From positions 248,001-312,000 of the forward strand of contig NZ_CP035534.1 of NCBI RefSeq assembly GCF_009068765.1: 64,000 nucleotides of DNA. Direction: 5' to 3'. Below the pieces are notes generated by a model, which saw nothing but the letters and a program-made list of their open reading frames with translations, had not been told where the DNA came from and made no database searches. A program made the position numbers and the translations under genes. The stretch's first letter is position 1, and each line of letters begins with the position of its first letter. This document shows positions 18,191 to 26,764 of the stretch, in pieces. The DNA is from Sulfurimonas hydrogeniphila. Lineage in GTDB: Bacteria > Campylobacterota > Campylobacteria > Campylobacterales > Sulfurimonadaceae.

Positions 18191-19867
18191 ATGAAGAGTT
18201 ATAATATAATTTATAAAGATGAAAAAACATTTCAAAAATTTGTAAAAAAGTATAAACTGAAAGAGGAAAAGGCACTTCTTGTTCAGGTATTGAGCGGGAT
18301 TACAGAGGAAGAGTTCTGTCTCTCTCTTGCACAGTTTATCAAAAAAGAACTCCCCTATGCAAATATCATCGGTACCACAACGGCCGGCGGCATAGCGAAT
18401 GCTGTCATGTATGACAAAGAAGTTGTGCTCTCTTTGAGTCTCTTTAAAAAAAGTACAGTCGCTTCGAAACTTTACTCTTTTGAAGATGATTTTAATGTTG
18501 CAATGATGCAAAAAGCGCTGGTACGGGAAAATACAAAAGCGATGATAATTTTCAGTGACGGATTTAAAAGTAACGCTGAAGCATTGATAGAAAATATTCA
18601 CAGGACCATGCCAGATATTGTCATTGCAGGAGGAAGAGCCGGTGATGAATTTTTTCAAAAAACATTTGTTTTTGACGAGAAAAATTACAGTGACAACGGA
18701 TGTGTGATAGCAACATTAAGCGGTGAGGAACTGCATGCCAAGAGTGATTATATTCTTGCCTGGACCCCTATCGGCAAAGAGATGATAGTGACAAAAGCAC
18801 AAGAGACAGTTTTGTATGAACTTGACGGAATCCCTGTTTTGGACATATACAAGAGATACCTGGGCAAGCATATTTTGGAAAAAATTCCTGAAGCATGTGC
18901 TCCTTTTCCTTTGTTGCTGAAAAAAGGAGACATTACTGTAGCGCGGGATCCTATTGCTGTGACGCAAGAGGGCTTTTTGCAGTATGCAGGCAGATTTGAA
19001 GTAGGCGATGTTGTGCGGTTTGGTTTTGCCGACATTGAAGATTTGACAGATCATCTTGATGAACTCTACGGTGCTTTGAGCCGGCACTGCGCAGAAACAA
19101 TCTTTATATATTCCTGTGTCGCACGAAAAGCACTTTTAGGAGAAAAACTCGAAGATGAACTGGGTGTTTTGGAAGCCATTGCACCGACAGGCGGTTTTTT
19201 TACTTTTGGTGAATTCTTTCAATCTTCTGAGATGGCAGAGTTGTTAAATGTCACGACAACAGCGCTCTTCTTGTCAGAATCAGACTATACAGAGTGCGAG
19301 AAAAAAAGTTTTGCACCAAAGCATACTTTTGACTCTATAAAAAAATCATTAACCCATCTGGTCAAGATGACATCCCAGGAGTTGGAAACCCTGACCATTC
19401 ATGATCCTCTGACTGCCTTGTATAACCGACAGGAGTATATCCGTATAGTTACAAAGAAGATAAAAAGTGCAAAACGGTATGGCGAAGTGTTTGGCATGAT
19501 GATGATTGATATAGACTTTTTTAAACTGGTCAATGACAATTACGGACACGATGTCGGAGATCATGTCTTGAAAAAAATTGCACAAATTTTGCTGAAAAAT
19601 GTACGTGAGGATGATTTCGTTGCACGATGGGGCGGCGAAGAATTTATTATTGTGAAAAACGCCAAAGTAGAAGCTTTGGAAAAAGTAGCACAGAAGATTC
19701 AGAAAAAAATGCTTCAGGAATCTTTTGCGCCGGTGCCAAAGGTGACGCTTTCCTTCGGATTAACGCTTTACTGTGAGGGAGATGATGAGGATGCACTCTT
19801 TAAACGTGTAGACAATGCACTCTACAGAGCAAAAGAGAATGGAAGAAATCAGTATATCATCGGATAA
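18191..19867 (+). CDS. FIST-domain diguanylate cyclase
   Basis: A 558-residue soluble signalling protein. Residues about 1-380 are a FIST N plus FIST C sensory module (for example IIGTTTAGGIANAV and the VAGGRAGDEFFQKTFVF-like block), thought to bind small molecules such as amino acids. After a linker, residues about 395-558 form a GGDEF domain with intact active site ARWGGEEF and an upstream inhibitory site RxxD (REDD, five residues before the GG), so it should make cyclic-di-GMP and be product-inhibited. No membrane segment is seen. It starts 23 bp after rsmE. Confidence 0.9.
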   Translation: MKSYNIIYKDEKTFQKFVKKYKLKEEKALLVQVLSGITEEEFCLSLAQFIKKELPYANIIGTTTAGGIANAVMYDKEVVLSLSLFKKSTVASKLYSFEDDFNVAMMQKALVRENTKAMIIFSDGFKSNAEALIENIHRTMPDIVIAGGRAGDEFFQKTFVFDEKNYSDNGCVIATLSGEELHAKSDYILAWTPIGKEMIVTKAQETVLYELDGIPVLDIYKRYLGKHILEKIPEACAPFPLLLKKGDITVARDPIAVTQEGFLQYAGRFEVGDVVRFGFADIEDLTDHLDELYGALSRHCAETIFIYSCVARKALLGEKLEDELGVLEAIAPTGGFFTFGEFFQSSEMAELLNVTTTALFLSESDYTECEKKSFAPKHTFDSIKKSLTHLVKMTSQELETLTIHDPLTALYNRQEYIRIVTKKIKSAKRYGEVFGMMMIDIDFFKLVNDNYGHDVGDHVLKKIAQILLKNVREDDFVARWGGEEFIIVKNAKVEALEKVAQKIQKKMLQESFAPVPKVTLSFGLTLYCEGDDEDALFKRVDNALYRAKENGRNQYIIG

Positions 19868-19892
19868 ATTTTGTATTAAGAAAAAATTTGGT

Positions 19893-19898
19893 TATAAT
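19893..19898 (+). promoter_or_regulatory. Predicted -10 box upstream of rpmE
   Basis: TATAAT in the 112-bp gap before rpmE, preceded by a T-rich tract. It would give a leader of about 80 nt containing the hairpin at 19943-19966. Confidence 0.5.
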
Positions 19899-19942
19899 TC
19901 CATTCAGAAAATCTGCCCCCATACGGATTTAAAAAATATATA

Positions 19943-19966
19943 GATATTCGTACTTCGACGAGTATC
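19943..19966 (+). promoter_or_regulatory. Leader hairpin before rpmE
   Basis: GATATTCGT, loop ACTTCG, ACGAGTATC: a 9-bp stem with one G-T pair ending four bases before the AAAGG ribosome site. There is no T-run after it, so it is not an intrinsic terminator. It could be an autogenous translational control site for L31; this is inference. Confidence 0.4.
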
Positions 19967-19979
19967 AAAAGGTAAAAAG

Positions 19980-20180
19980 ATGAAAAAAGGTATTCACCCT
20001 CAGTTAGTTGACTGTACTGTAACATGTGCATGTGGAAATAGTTTTGTAACAAAAAGCCAAAAGCCGGAAATGAGAATTGATATTTGTAATGAATGTCACC
20101 CGTTCTTTACAGGCGAAGAGCGTATGGTTGATACGGCTGGTCGTATCGAGAAATTTAACGCACGTTACAATAAAAAATAA
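19980..20180 (+). CDS. rpmE: 50S ribosomal protein L31
   Basis: Large-subunit ribosomal protein that helps bridge the subunits. The 66-residue product is of the zinc-binding (C+) class, with cysteines in CTVTCACGN and [21 protein letters not shown] is the typical central region. The ribosome site is AAAGG. It is followed after 9 bp by rsmI. Confidence 0.96.
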   Translation: MKKGIHPQLVDCTVTCACGNSFVTKSQKPEMRIDICNECHPFFTGEERMVDTAGRIEKFNARYNKK

Positions 20181-20189
20181 TTTTTTAAC

Positions 20190-20999
20190 TTGCTGACTCT
20201 TGTTCCAACTCCGATTGGAAACATCGGCGATATTTCACTCAGAGCGATTGATGCTCTGAGAAATGCCGATACACTTTTATGCGAAGACACCCGCGTTACC
20301 AAAAAACTCATCCATATTCTTAAAGAACGCTATAATACAGAATTTAAAGAGAACCAAAAGTTTATTGCTCTGCATTCTCATAATGAACAAAGTTTTGTTG
20401 AAAAACTTTCTCCCTCTTTTTTTGAGCAAAATATTGTCTATGTCAGTGATGCCGGCATGCCCGGTGTGAGTGATCCCGGACAGGCCTTGGTTGCCTATTG
20501 TCTGGAACATGATATTTCCTATGATGTGCTTCCTGGTGCCAATGCCGTGCTTACTGCTTTTGTTGCCAGTGGATTTTGTGAAACAAAAATGCTGTTTTTA
20601 GGATTTTTGGACCATAAAGGAAGCAGTCGCAGTGAAGGTTTGCAGCGTGCTTTGCACAGTGGCTATACAACAGTTTTATATGAGTCCCCCCACCGTTTGG
20701 AAAAACTGCTTTTAGAAATTGCAAAAGAAGCACCTGAAAGAGAAATATTTCTGTGTAAAGAGCTGAGTAAGAAATATCAAAGATACCTGCGTGGCACTGC
20801 AGCTGAAATAGTTGTAAAACTTGATGGAAATTTTCGTGGCGAATGGGTTGTGGTGATTCAGGCAGCCAATGAACAAAACAGTTCTGCCGTTAGTGAAAAC
20901 GATATACTGGCACTGGACTTGCCTAAAAAAGTGCAGGCAAAACTTATCAGTAAAATTACAGGTGAAAATACAAAAGAGATCTATCAAAGATTAATGTAA
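20190..20999 (+). CDS. rsmI: 16S rRNA (cytidine-1402-2'-O)-methyltransferase RsmI
   Basis: SAM-dependent enzyme methylating C1402 of 16S rRNA at the decoding centre. The 269-residue product has the family opening LVPTPIGNIGDISLRAIDAL, then CEDTRVTKKL, and the SDAGMPGVSDPG SAM loop, ending with a short helical domain. The start is TTG, chosen because the family match starts at the second residue and no ATG or GTG is available between it and the rpmE stop. The ribosome site is poor, suggesting coupling to rpmE. Confidence 0.93.
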   Translation: MLTLVPTPIGNIGDISLRAIDALRNADTLLCEDTRVTKKLIHILKERYNTEFKENQKFIALHSHNEQSFVEKLSPSFFEQNIVYVSDAGMPGVSDPGQALVAYCLEHDISYDVLPGANAVLTAFVASGFCETKMLFLGFLDHKGSSRSEGLQRALHSGYTTVLYESPHRLEKLLLEIAKEAPEREIFLCKELSKKYQRYLRGTAAEIVVKLDGNFRGEWVVVIQAANEQNSSAVSENDILALDLPKKVQAKLISKITGENTKEIYQRLM

Positions 21000-21047
21000 A
21001 TTTATGAAAAAATTTTAAATAAACACTTTTTTGGATAAAATACTCTC

Positions 21048-21734
21048 ATGTTAATTTATGCCAAACAACCAATATATTATCTTATCAACAACTATCCGCA
21101 AAAAATAAAGACTCTGTATCTTGCAAAAGAACTTGAGAAAAAAGAGTACTCCCGCCTTATGAAAATGGATTTTGCAATTAAACGCATTCCAAATGAAGCA
21201 GCCGTTAAAATGAGTAAAAATGCCAATCACCAGGGATTTTTGGCTGAAGTTGAAGATTACAAACTCCATAATTACCAGACATTTTTAGACAAAGAGTTTG
21301 TAGTTGTTTTGGCAGGGCTCACAGATGTCGGCAATATTGGCGCCATTGTACGAAGTGCTTATGCCTTGGGTGTGGATGCGATTATTGTCAGCGGGATCAA
21401 ACATCTTGCTGTTGAACCATTGCTCCGTACAAGTACCGGTGCACTTTTTGATATGCCTTTGGCTGTTGAAAATAACATACATAACTTATTGAATGATTTT
21501 AAGATGTCCGGTTTTGTCAGCTATGGTGCTGATATGGGCGGTATTGATATCAGAGAAGCAAAAATTGCGAAAAAAAGGCTTTTGGTCCTGGGCAATGAAG
21601 GAGAAGGTCTGACCGCAAGAGTAAGCGCAAAATTAGACAATATAGTCAGTATAAAAATGGCACATGATTTTGATTCACTGAATGTAAGTGTTGCCGGAGC
21701 TATTTTAATGGACAGGATGAGATATGAACAATGA
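21048..21734 (+). CDS. rlmB: TrmH/SpoU-family 23S rRNA 2'-O-methyltransferase (RlmB-like)
   Basis: Knotted SPOUT methyltransferase, most similar to RlmB, which methylates G2251 of 23S rRNA. The 228-residue product has the N-terminal substrate-binding domain (KRIPNEAAVKMSKNANHQGFL) and the three catalytic motifs: DVGNIGAIVRSAYALG, VLGNEGEGL and IKMAHDFDSLNVSVAGAI. In the third, AHDFDSLNVS replaces the more common MxGxxxSLNVS. Target-site assignment within the family is less sure than the fold. It overlaps the following gene by 11 bp. Confidence 0.85.
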   Translation: MLIYAKQPIYYLINNYPQKIKTLYLAKELEKKEYSRLMKMDFAIKRIPNEAAVKMSKNANHQGFLAEVEDYKLHNYQTFLDKEFVVVLAGLTDVGNIGAIVRSAYALGVDAIIVSGIKHLAVEPLLRTSTGALFDMPLAVENNIHNLLNDFKMSGFVSYGADMGGIDIREAKIAKKRLLVLGNEGEGLTARVSAKLDNIVSIKMAHDFDSLNVSVAGAILMDRMRYEQ

Positions 21735-22506
21735 CGGGTTGCAAAAATTAAAAGATATCGGCGCACAGAAAATTTATGAAGATACACACATACCGGTAGG
21801 ACATATACAGGCAATTTTACATGCAAGTTTTGACGGTTTGAACAAAATTCAGTTTATTGGTTTTATTTCGATACTCCAAAGAGAGTACAACATTGATTTG
21901 AGTGAATTGAAAAATGCCGGAACTGCCTACTATAATGAAAAAAATCCTGTTGAGACAACCACTGAAGACGGGATTTTTATAGCACCGAAAAAAAAGAAAA
22001 ACTTCACACTTTTATATATTTTACTTACAATGGTTGCTCTGCTTGCTGCTTTGTATTATACAGTGGAATATACAGATGAAGAGATAAAGACTCCTTCTCC
22101 AAAACAAAGCAATATTCAGATTTTATCTGTTGATACAAATGTCAGTCAGAAAAAAGATGAAAACAAGACACTCAAAGATGCAAACACGACACAGGAAACT
22201 GCAATAAAAAAAGAAAAAGCCGTAGAGAAAAGTTTTAAAATTATTGCAAGATCAAAAGTCTGGATGGGTTATATTGATGTTGCAACAAACAAGAAATATC
22301 AAAAGACATTTACGGGAGAGTTTGATCTTGATCCAGACAAAGAGTGGCTTTTGATTTTTGGGCATGGCTACATAGATGTTGTCACGGATACAGAGAAAAA
22401 GGAATTTAATTCGAAAAAAACATTAAGACTCCTGTATAAAGAGGGTGCAGTGAAGGAGTTGACTTTTGAGGAATTTAAAAGACTCAACAGAGGTAGTGCA
22501 TGGTAA
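21724..22506 (+). CDS. Single-pass membrane protein with RodZ-like layout
   Basis: A 260-residue protein: an N-terminal helical cytoplasmic part (about 1-95) with a pattern like a small helix-turn-helix (GAQKIYEDTHIPVGHIQAIL), a basic stop (PKKKKN) and one membrane helix at about 98-114, a Lys/Thr/Asn-rich linker, and a C-terminal beta domain (about 165-260) with SKVWMGYIDVATNKKYQKTF and ELEWLLIFGHGYID-type strands. This order and the C-terminal domain resemble RodZ, which links MreB to the envelope; I cannot confirm homology by eye. It overlaps rlmB and the next gene, so the three are one transcript. Confidence 0.6.
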   Translation: MNNDGLQKLKDIGAQKIYEDTHIPVGHIQAILHASFDGLNKIQFIGFISILQREYNIDLSELKNAGTAYYNEKNPVETTTEDGIFIAPKKKKNFTLLYILLTMVALLAALYYTVEYTDEEIKTPSPKQSNIQILSVDTNVSQKKDENKTLKDANTTQETAIKKEKAVEKSFKIIARSKVWMGYIDVATNKKYQKTFTGEFDLDPDKEWLLIFGHGYIDVVTDTEKKEFNSKKTLRLLYKEGAVKELTFEEFKRLNRGSAW

Positions 22507-23333
22507 AAGTCTTTGTTCTCATGGCACTCTTTTTTGGTTTTGCAAATTGTGCTGATATAACACAAGACTCATTGGATGTGAAAATTAAAAGCTTTTTAGG
22601 TGAGAAATCCTATAAGACAAACAAAGATTTTATCAATGTGATTTTTGAACCGAAATCCTCTTTTTATGTCAAAGACAGGGTCAATGCGGTAAAAGTCATA
22701 CAGACACTCAAAGACAATGGTCTGTTAAATCTTTTTTTTCGTTCACCACAGGATTTTCGGCTCAATTTTAAAACAAGCGGGTATCCTCTCTTTTTTGTAA
22801 AAATTATGGAAGACACGCTGCAAAACCTGGGCTATTTCAGATATGTGACAACAGCATCAAATTTTGACAGTTCAGAATTTTCCTGGAGTATTAATCTCAC
22901 ATCAGAGTATGCAACCGACCCTTTGATACTGCAAAACGAACTGCAAAAAAGCGGTTGCAGGATTGTTGATGTAGAAAAAAATTCTCTCAAAGAGTGGACA
23001 TACACCATTGACATAAGCAACGGATATCTCAATGTCGTGCAGCTGCATACAGGCGAAGAGATGAAACTAAAACGCTCTTTGTATGCCCACTGGCTTGATA
23101 TTTCAAAGATCAGAAGTCTGACGATCAAAAGTTCAAGAAGAAACAGATGGTATCCGTATATTGCTTATTATGATGCCTCTTTGCATCTTTTAAAACTTTT
23201 TAAAAAAAATAAAATTTATAAAAAACTGACACTTATCATGCCCAAAAATGCGAAATATATCAAAATATCGGATATGCATACACTCAAAAATGTCAAAGAT
23301 TCTCTTGTTTTATATCCAAAGGGCAAAAGATAA
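22500..23333 (+). CDS. Predicted periplasmic protein, unknown
   Basis: A 277-residue protein with an N-terminal signal peptide (VFVLMALFFGFANCADI; cleavage near residue 18, the Cys could also allow lipoprotein processing). The mature part is an alpha/beta protein rich in Lys and Phe without motifs I recognise. It overlaps the stop of the RodZ-like gene by 7 bp, so the pair is likely to be functionally linked, perhaps as a membrane protein and its periplasmic partner. Confidence 0.65.
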   Translation: MVKVFVLMALFFGFANCADITQDSLDVKIKSFLGEKSYKTNKDFINVIFEPKSSFYVKDRVNAVKVIQTLKDNGLLNLFFRSPQDFRLNFKTSGYPLFFVKIMEDTLQNLGYFRYVTTASNFDSSEFSWSINLTSEYATDPLILQNELQKSGCRIVDVEKNSLKEWTYTIDISNGYLNVVQLHTGEEMKLKRSLYAHWLDISKIRSLTIKSSRRNRWYPYIAYYDASLHLLKLFKKNKIYKKLTLIMPKNAKYIKISDMHTLKNVKDSLVLYPKGKR

Positions 23334-23407
23334 TTTACAGACCGTAACTTTATTCTAATAATTTTTCGCTAAAATAGCACTAAATATTTCATGTTATAGG
23401 GTAAACA

Positions 23408-24640
23408 ATGTTTGATGAGTTTAATTTTAATAGAGTTGAGAGACTTCCAAAGTATGTATTTGCGGAAGTTAATGATATAAAAATGGCAGAACGCCGTGCC
23501 GGTAAAGATGTGATAGATTTTTCTATGGGAAATCCTGACGGACCGACGCCGGAGCATATACGAAACAAACTTGTCGAATCAGCCCAAAAGACAAAAACAC
23601 ACGGATACTCTTCTTCAAAAGGGATTCCGAAACTCCTCAAAGCAATTGCAGACTGGTATGAACGCCGTTATGACTGCAAGCTTGATCCTGAAACAGAGTG
23701 TGTGGCGACAATGGGTTCCAAAGAGGGGTATGCACACCTTACCTATGCCATTACAAACATAGGAGATGTGGCGGTTGTACCTGATCCTACCTACCCGATT
23801 CACGAATACTCTTTTATTCTGGCCGGAGGCAATGTTATCAAATTCGGTATAGAATTTGATGAGCATTACCGGGTAAATGAAGATCACTTTTTTGAGAGTC
23901 TGGAAAAGGTTTTCAAAGAGAGCTCCCCGAAACCAAAATATGTTTTGGTCAATTTTCCGCACAATCCGACAACGGCAACGGTTACGCCTGAGTTTTATGA
24001 ACGTTTGGTTGCAATGGCAAAAGAGAAAAGATTTTATGTGATTTCCGATATTGCCTACGGTGACATTACCTTTGACGGCTATAAAACACCTTCTATTATG
24101 AGCGTAGAGGGTGCAAAAGATGTGGCAGTCGAGTCGTTTACGCTTTCAAAATCGTACAATATGGCAGGTTGGCGTGTAGGCTTTTTTGTAGGAAACAAAA
24201 AACTCATAGGTGCCTTGCAAAAAATCAAATCATGGTTGGATTACGGTATGTTTACACCTATTCAGGTGGCGGCGACGGTTGCACTGAACGGCGATCAGAC
24301 CTGTGTGAGCGAGATTACCCAAAAATACAATCACCGCCAGGAGGTGCTTATAGAAGCATTCGGGCGTGCAGGCTGGCATATACAAAAGAATGAGGCAACA
24401 ATGTTTTCCTGGGCAAAAATTCCTGAGTGTGTCGCACATCTCGGTTCTTTGGAGTTTTCGAAACGTCTGTTGATTGAAGCAGGTGTTGCCGTGGCTCCGG
24501 GAATCGGTTTTGGAGAATACGGTGAGGGCTATGTTCGTATAGCACTCATTGAAAATGACAACAGGATTCGTCAGGCTGCCAGAAATATAAAAGAATTTTT
24601 AAAACAGTTTGACGGCTGTAAAAAAGAGAGTAAAAAGTAA
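23408..24640 (+). CDS. alaC: PLP-dependent aminotransferase, AlaC type
   Basis: Class I aminotransferase. The 410-residue sequence closely follows the alanine aminotransferase AlaC pattern: the opening RLPKYVFAEVNDIKMAERR, DFSMGNPDGPTPEHI, THGYSSSKGIPKLLKAI and VPDPTYPIHEYSFILAG. The PLP lysine is in TLSKSYNMAGWRVGF (about residue 249) and the substrate carboxylate arginine in GYVRIALIEN. It probably makes alanine from pyruvate and glutamate; related enzymes act on LL-diaminopimelate or aspartate, so specificity is not certain. It is coupled to hom by a one-base overlap. Confidence 0.87.
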   Translation: MFDEFNFNRVERLPKYVFAEVNDIKMAERRAGKDVIDFSMGNPDGPTPEHIRNKLVESAQKTKTHGYSSSKGIPKLLKAIADWYERRYDCKLDPETECVATMGSKEGYAHLTYAITNIGDVAVVPDPTYPIHEYSFILAGGNVIKFGIEFDEHYRVNEDHFFESLEKVFKESSPKPKYVLVNFPHNPTTATVTPEFYERLVAMAKEKRFYVISDIAYGDITFDGYKTPSIMSVEGAKDVAVESFTLSKSYNMAGWRVGFFVGNKKLIGALQKIKSWLDYGMFTPIQVAATVALNGDQTCVSEITQKYNHRQEVLIEAFGRAGWHIQKNEATMFSWAKIPECVAHLGSLEFSKRLLIEAGVAVAPGIGFGEYGEGYVRIALIENDNRIRQAARNIKEFLKQFDGCKKESKK

Positions 24641-25902
24641 TGATAAAAGTCGGAATAATCGGTGTCGGAACAGTCGGAACAAGTGTAGCACAAATTTTAA
24701 AAGAGAATGCGGATGTGATTTCTGCCCGTGCGGGTGTTGATATTGTCGTCAAAAGCGGTATCGTGAAAAATCTCAAAAAAGAGCGGGGTCTGGACATTGT
24801 ATTAACAGATAATGTAGATGATATTTTAAATGATGAAGAAATAGATATTGTCGTAGAATTGATGGGCGGAGTAGAAGAGGCATTTGAAGTGGTAAAACGC
24901 GCACTCAAAGCCGGTAAGTCTGTTGTAACTGCAAACAAAGCGCTGCTGGCATACCATCGTTATGAATTGCAGGAGATTGCAAAAGACAAAGCCTTTGAAT
25001 TTGAAGCGAGTGTTGCCGGAGGTATTCCAATCATAACGGCACTTCGTGACGGTTTGTCAGCCAATCATATAGAGTCGATTATGGGTATTATGAACGGTAC
25101 ATGTAACTATATGATGACAAAGATGACGAATGAGGGTGTGGCATACGATGACATTTTAAAAGAGTCTCAGGAACTCGGCTATGCCGAAGCTGACCCGACT
25201 TTTGATGTGGGCGGATATGATGCTGCGCACAAGCTGCTTATTTTGGCTTCCATTGCCTACGGCATTGATGCAAAACCCGAGGATATTCTGATAGAGGGCA
25301 TTGAAAATGTGACGCAGGACGATATTGCATTTGCCAAAGAGTTCGGTTATGCCATCAAACTTTTAGGGATTGCAAAAAAAGACAAAAATGAAGTGGAACT
25401 GCGAGTACATGCCTGTTTGATTAAACAAGAAGAGATGATAGCAAAAATAGACGGCGTGATGAACGGTATATCTGTTGTCGGCGACAAAGTCGGCGAAACA
25501 CTCTACTATGGTCCGGGTGCAGGCGGCGATGCAACGGCTTCGGCAGTTGTGGCAAACATCATAGATATAGCAAGAAGCGGAAAATCGACGCCGATGCTTG
25601 GATTTAACCGACCGATGGAAGGCAATCAGCTGACACTCAAACCAACGGAAAAAATCGAGTCCAAATACTATTTGAGAGTCAATGTCTCAGACAGAACCGG
25701 TGTTTTGGCAAGACTGACAAAAATATTTGAAACACACAATATCTCTATAGAAACCATGCTGCAGCGTCCAAGTGACAATGAAAGTGCAAACCTGTTGATA
25801 TCAACACATACAGCCGTGGAAAAAGATATACAAAATATGATAGGCGAACTTGAAGCACTTGATTTTATAAATGCAAAACCTTCTATGATCAGGATAGTGT
25901 AA
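24640..25902 (+). CDS. hom: Homoserine dehydrogenase
   Basis: NAD(P)H-dependent reduction of aspartate semialdehyde to homoserine, branch point to threonine and methionine. The 420-residue monofunctional enzyme has an N-terminal nucleotide fold (GIIGVGTVGTSVAQ), ANKALLAYH and FEASVAGGIPII, the catalytic GIMNGTCNYMMTKM and ELGYAEADPTFDVGGYDAAHK region, and a C-terminal ACT domain (about 345-420, YYLRVNVSDRTGVLARLT) that suggests allosteric feedback by threonine. It follows alaC on one transcript. Confidence 0.95.
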   Translation: MIKVGIIGVGTVGTSVAQILKENADVISARAGVDIVVKSGIVKNLKKERGLDIVLTDNVDDILNDEEIDIVVELMGGVEEAFEVVKRALKAGKSVVTANKALLAYHRYELQEIAKDKAFEFEASVAGGIPIITALRDGLSANHIESIMGIMNGTCNYMMTKMTNEGVAYDDILKESQELGYAEADPTFDVGGYDAAHKLLILASIAYGIDAKPEDILIEGIENVTQDDIAFAKEFGYAIKLLGIAKKDKNEVELRVHACLIKQEEMIAKIDGVMNGISVVGDKVGETLYYGPGAGGDATASAVVANIIDIARSGKSTPMLGFNRPMEGNQLTLKPTEKIESKYYLRVNVSDRTGVLARLTKIFETHNISIETMLQRPSDNESANLLISTHTAVEKDIQNMIGELEALDFINAKPSMIRIV

Positions 25903-25910
25903 CTTTTAAG

Positions 25911-26642
25911 ATGAAAATCCTGATTACAGGGGCAAGCTCCGGTCTTGGTGCGGAATTTGCACGTCAATATGCGAACAAAGATACTGAACTTATTTTGTTG
26001 GCACGCAGAGAGCAAAAACTGCAAAGCCTGCAAAAAGAACTCGCTCCAAAATGTAAAAGTATTACTTTGCTTGTTGTGGATGTAACTGATTTTGTTCAAC
26101 TTCAGAAAAAAGTCAGGTCAGTCGGAGCAGTTGATTTGCTTCTGTTAAATGCAGGAATATCGCTTGGACATACGCAAACTATTCCAACGATACATGATTT
26201 TCAAAATCTTTACAATGTCAATGTGCTGGCAAATCATGCGATTTTAGAAGTGCTTTTACCGCAACTGCAGGCACAAAAAAGCGGTCATATTGTATTTGTT
26301 TCATCGCTTTCGTCACTTTTTACTATGCCGAGTGCAAAAGTGTATGCTTCGTCCAAACGTGCTTTAAATGCCTATGCGGAGGGTATATTTTACAAGTATG
26401 CAAAAGACGGTTTACATGTAAGCATACTTTTGCCGGGATTTGTCAAAAGTGAAATGACTGACAAAAATGAATTTAAGATGCCGTTTTTGCTGGATACTGC
26501 AGAGGGAGTCAAACGTATGAAAAAGGCAATAGAAAAAAGAAAAAAGTTTTATGCCTTTCCTCTTAGATTTTATTTAATCATTCGTTTTATGAATTTACTT
26601 CCATCAGCTTTAAGTCAAAGAATTGTAAACTACCTTTCATAG
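25911..26642 (+). CDS. Short-chain dehydrogenase/reductase
   Basis: A 243-residue classical SDR. The NAD(P) motif is TGASSGLGAEFA (residues 5-16), LLNAGISLG is the structural NAG motif, and the catalytic set is S (FVSSLSS), Y and K in YASSKRAL. The basic residue after the second strand (ARREQKL) suggests NADP. The C-terminus PFLLDTAEGVKRMKKAIEKRK and a hydrophobic end resemble the YqjQ/DltE-type SDRs acting on lipids or unknown ketones. Substrate unknown. It follows hom by 8 bp. Confidence 0.85.
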   Translation: MKILITGASSGLGAEFARQYANKDTELILLARREQKLQSLQKELAPKCKSITLLVVDVTDFVQLQKKVRSVGAVDLLLLNAGISLGHTQTIPTIHDFQNLYNVNVLANHAILEVLLPQLQAQKSGHIVFVSSLSSLFTMPSAKVYASSKRALNAYAEGIFYKYAKDGLHVSILLPGFVKSEMTDKNEFKMPFLLDTAEGVKRMKKAIEKRKKFYAFPLRFYLIIRFMNLLPSALSQRIVNYLS

Positions 26643-26654
26643 TTGTAAATTGCA

Positions 26655-26730
26655 GATTTTTTAAAAAACATATCTTAGAAGGCAAATCCTCGCTTTGCTC
26701 TGAGCTTCACGATATGCTTTTTAAAAAATC
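26655..26730. other. 76-bp imperfect palindrome before the formate dehydrogenase-like gene
   Basis: Two 20-bp arms (26655-26674 and 26711-26730) match in 19 positions as an inverted repeat of AT-rich sequence; the 36-bp loop contains a smaller GCAAA/TTTGC hairpin. It sits in the 122-bp gap between the SDR and the molybdoenzyme. It may be a transcription terminator in either direction, a regulatory cruciform, or a degenerate mobile element; nothing decides between these. Confidence 0.6.
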
Positions 26731-26764
26731 TTACTGAAAATACGGTAGTAGTTGAGGGTGGAAA

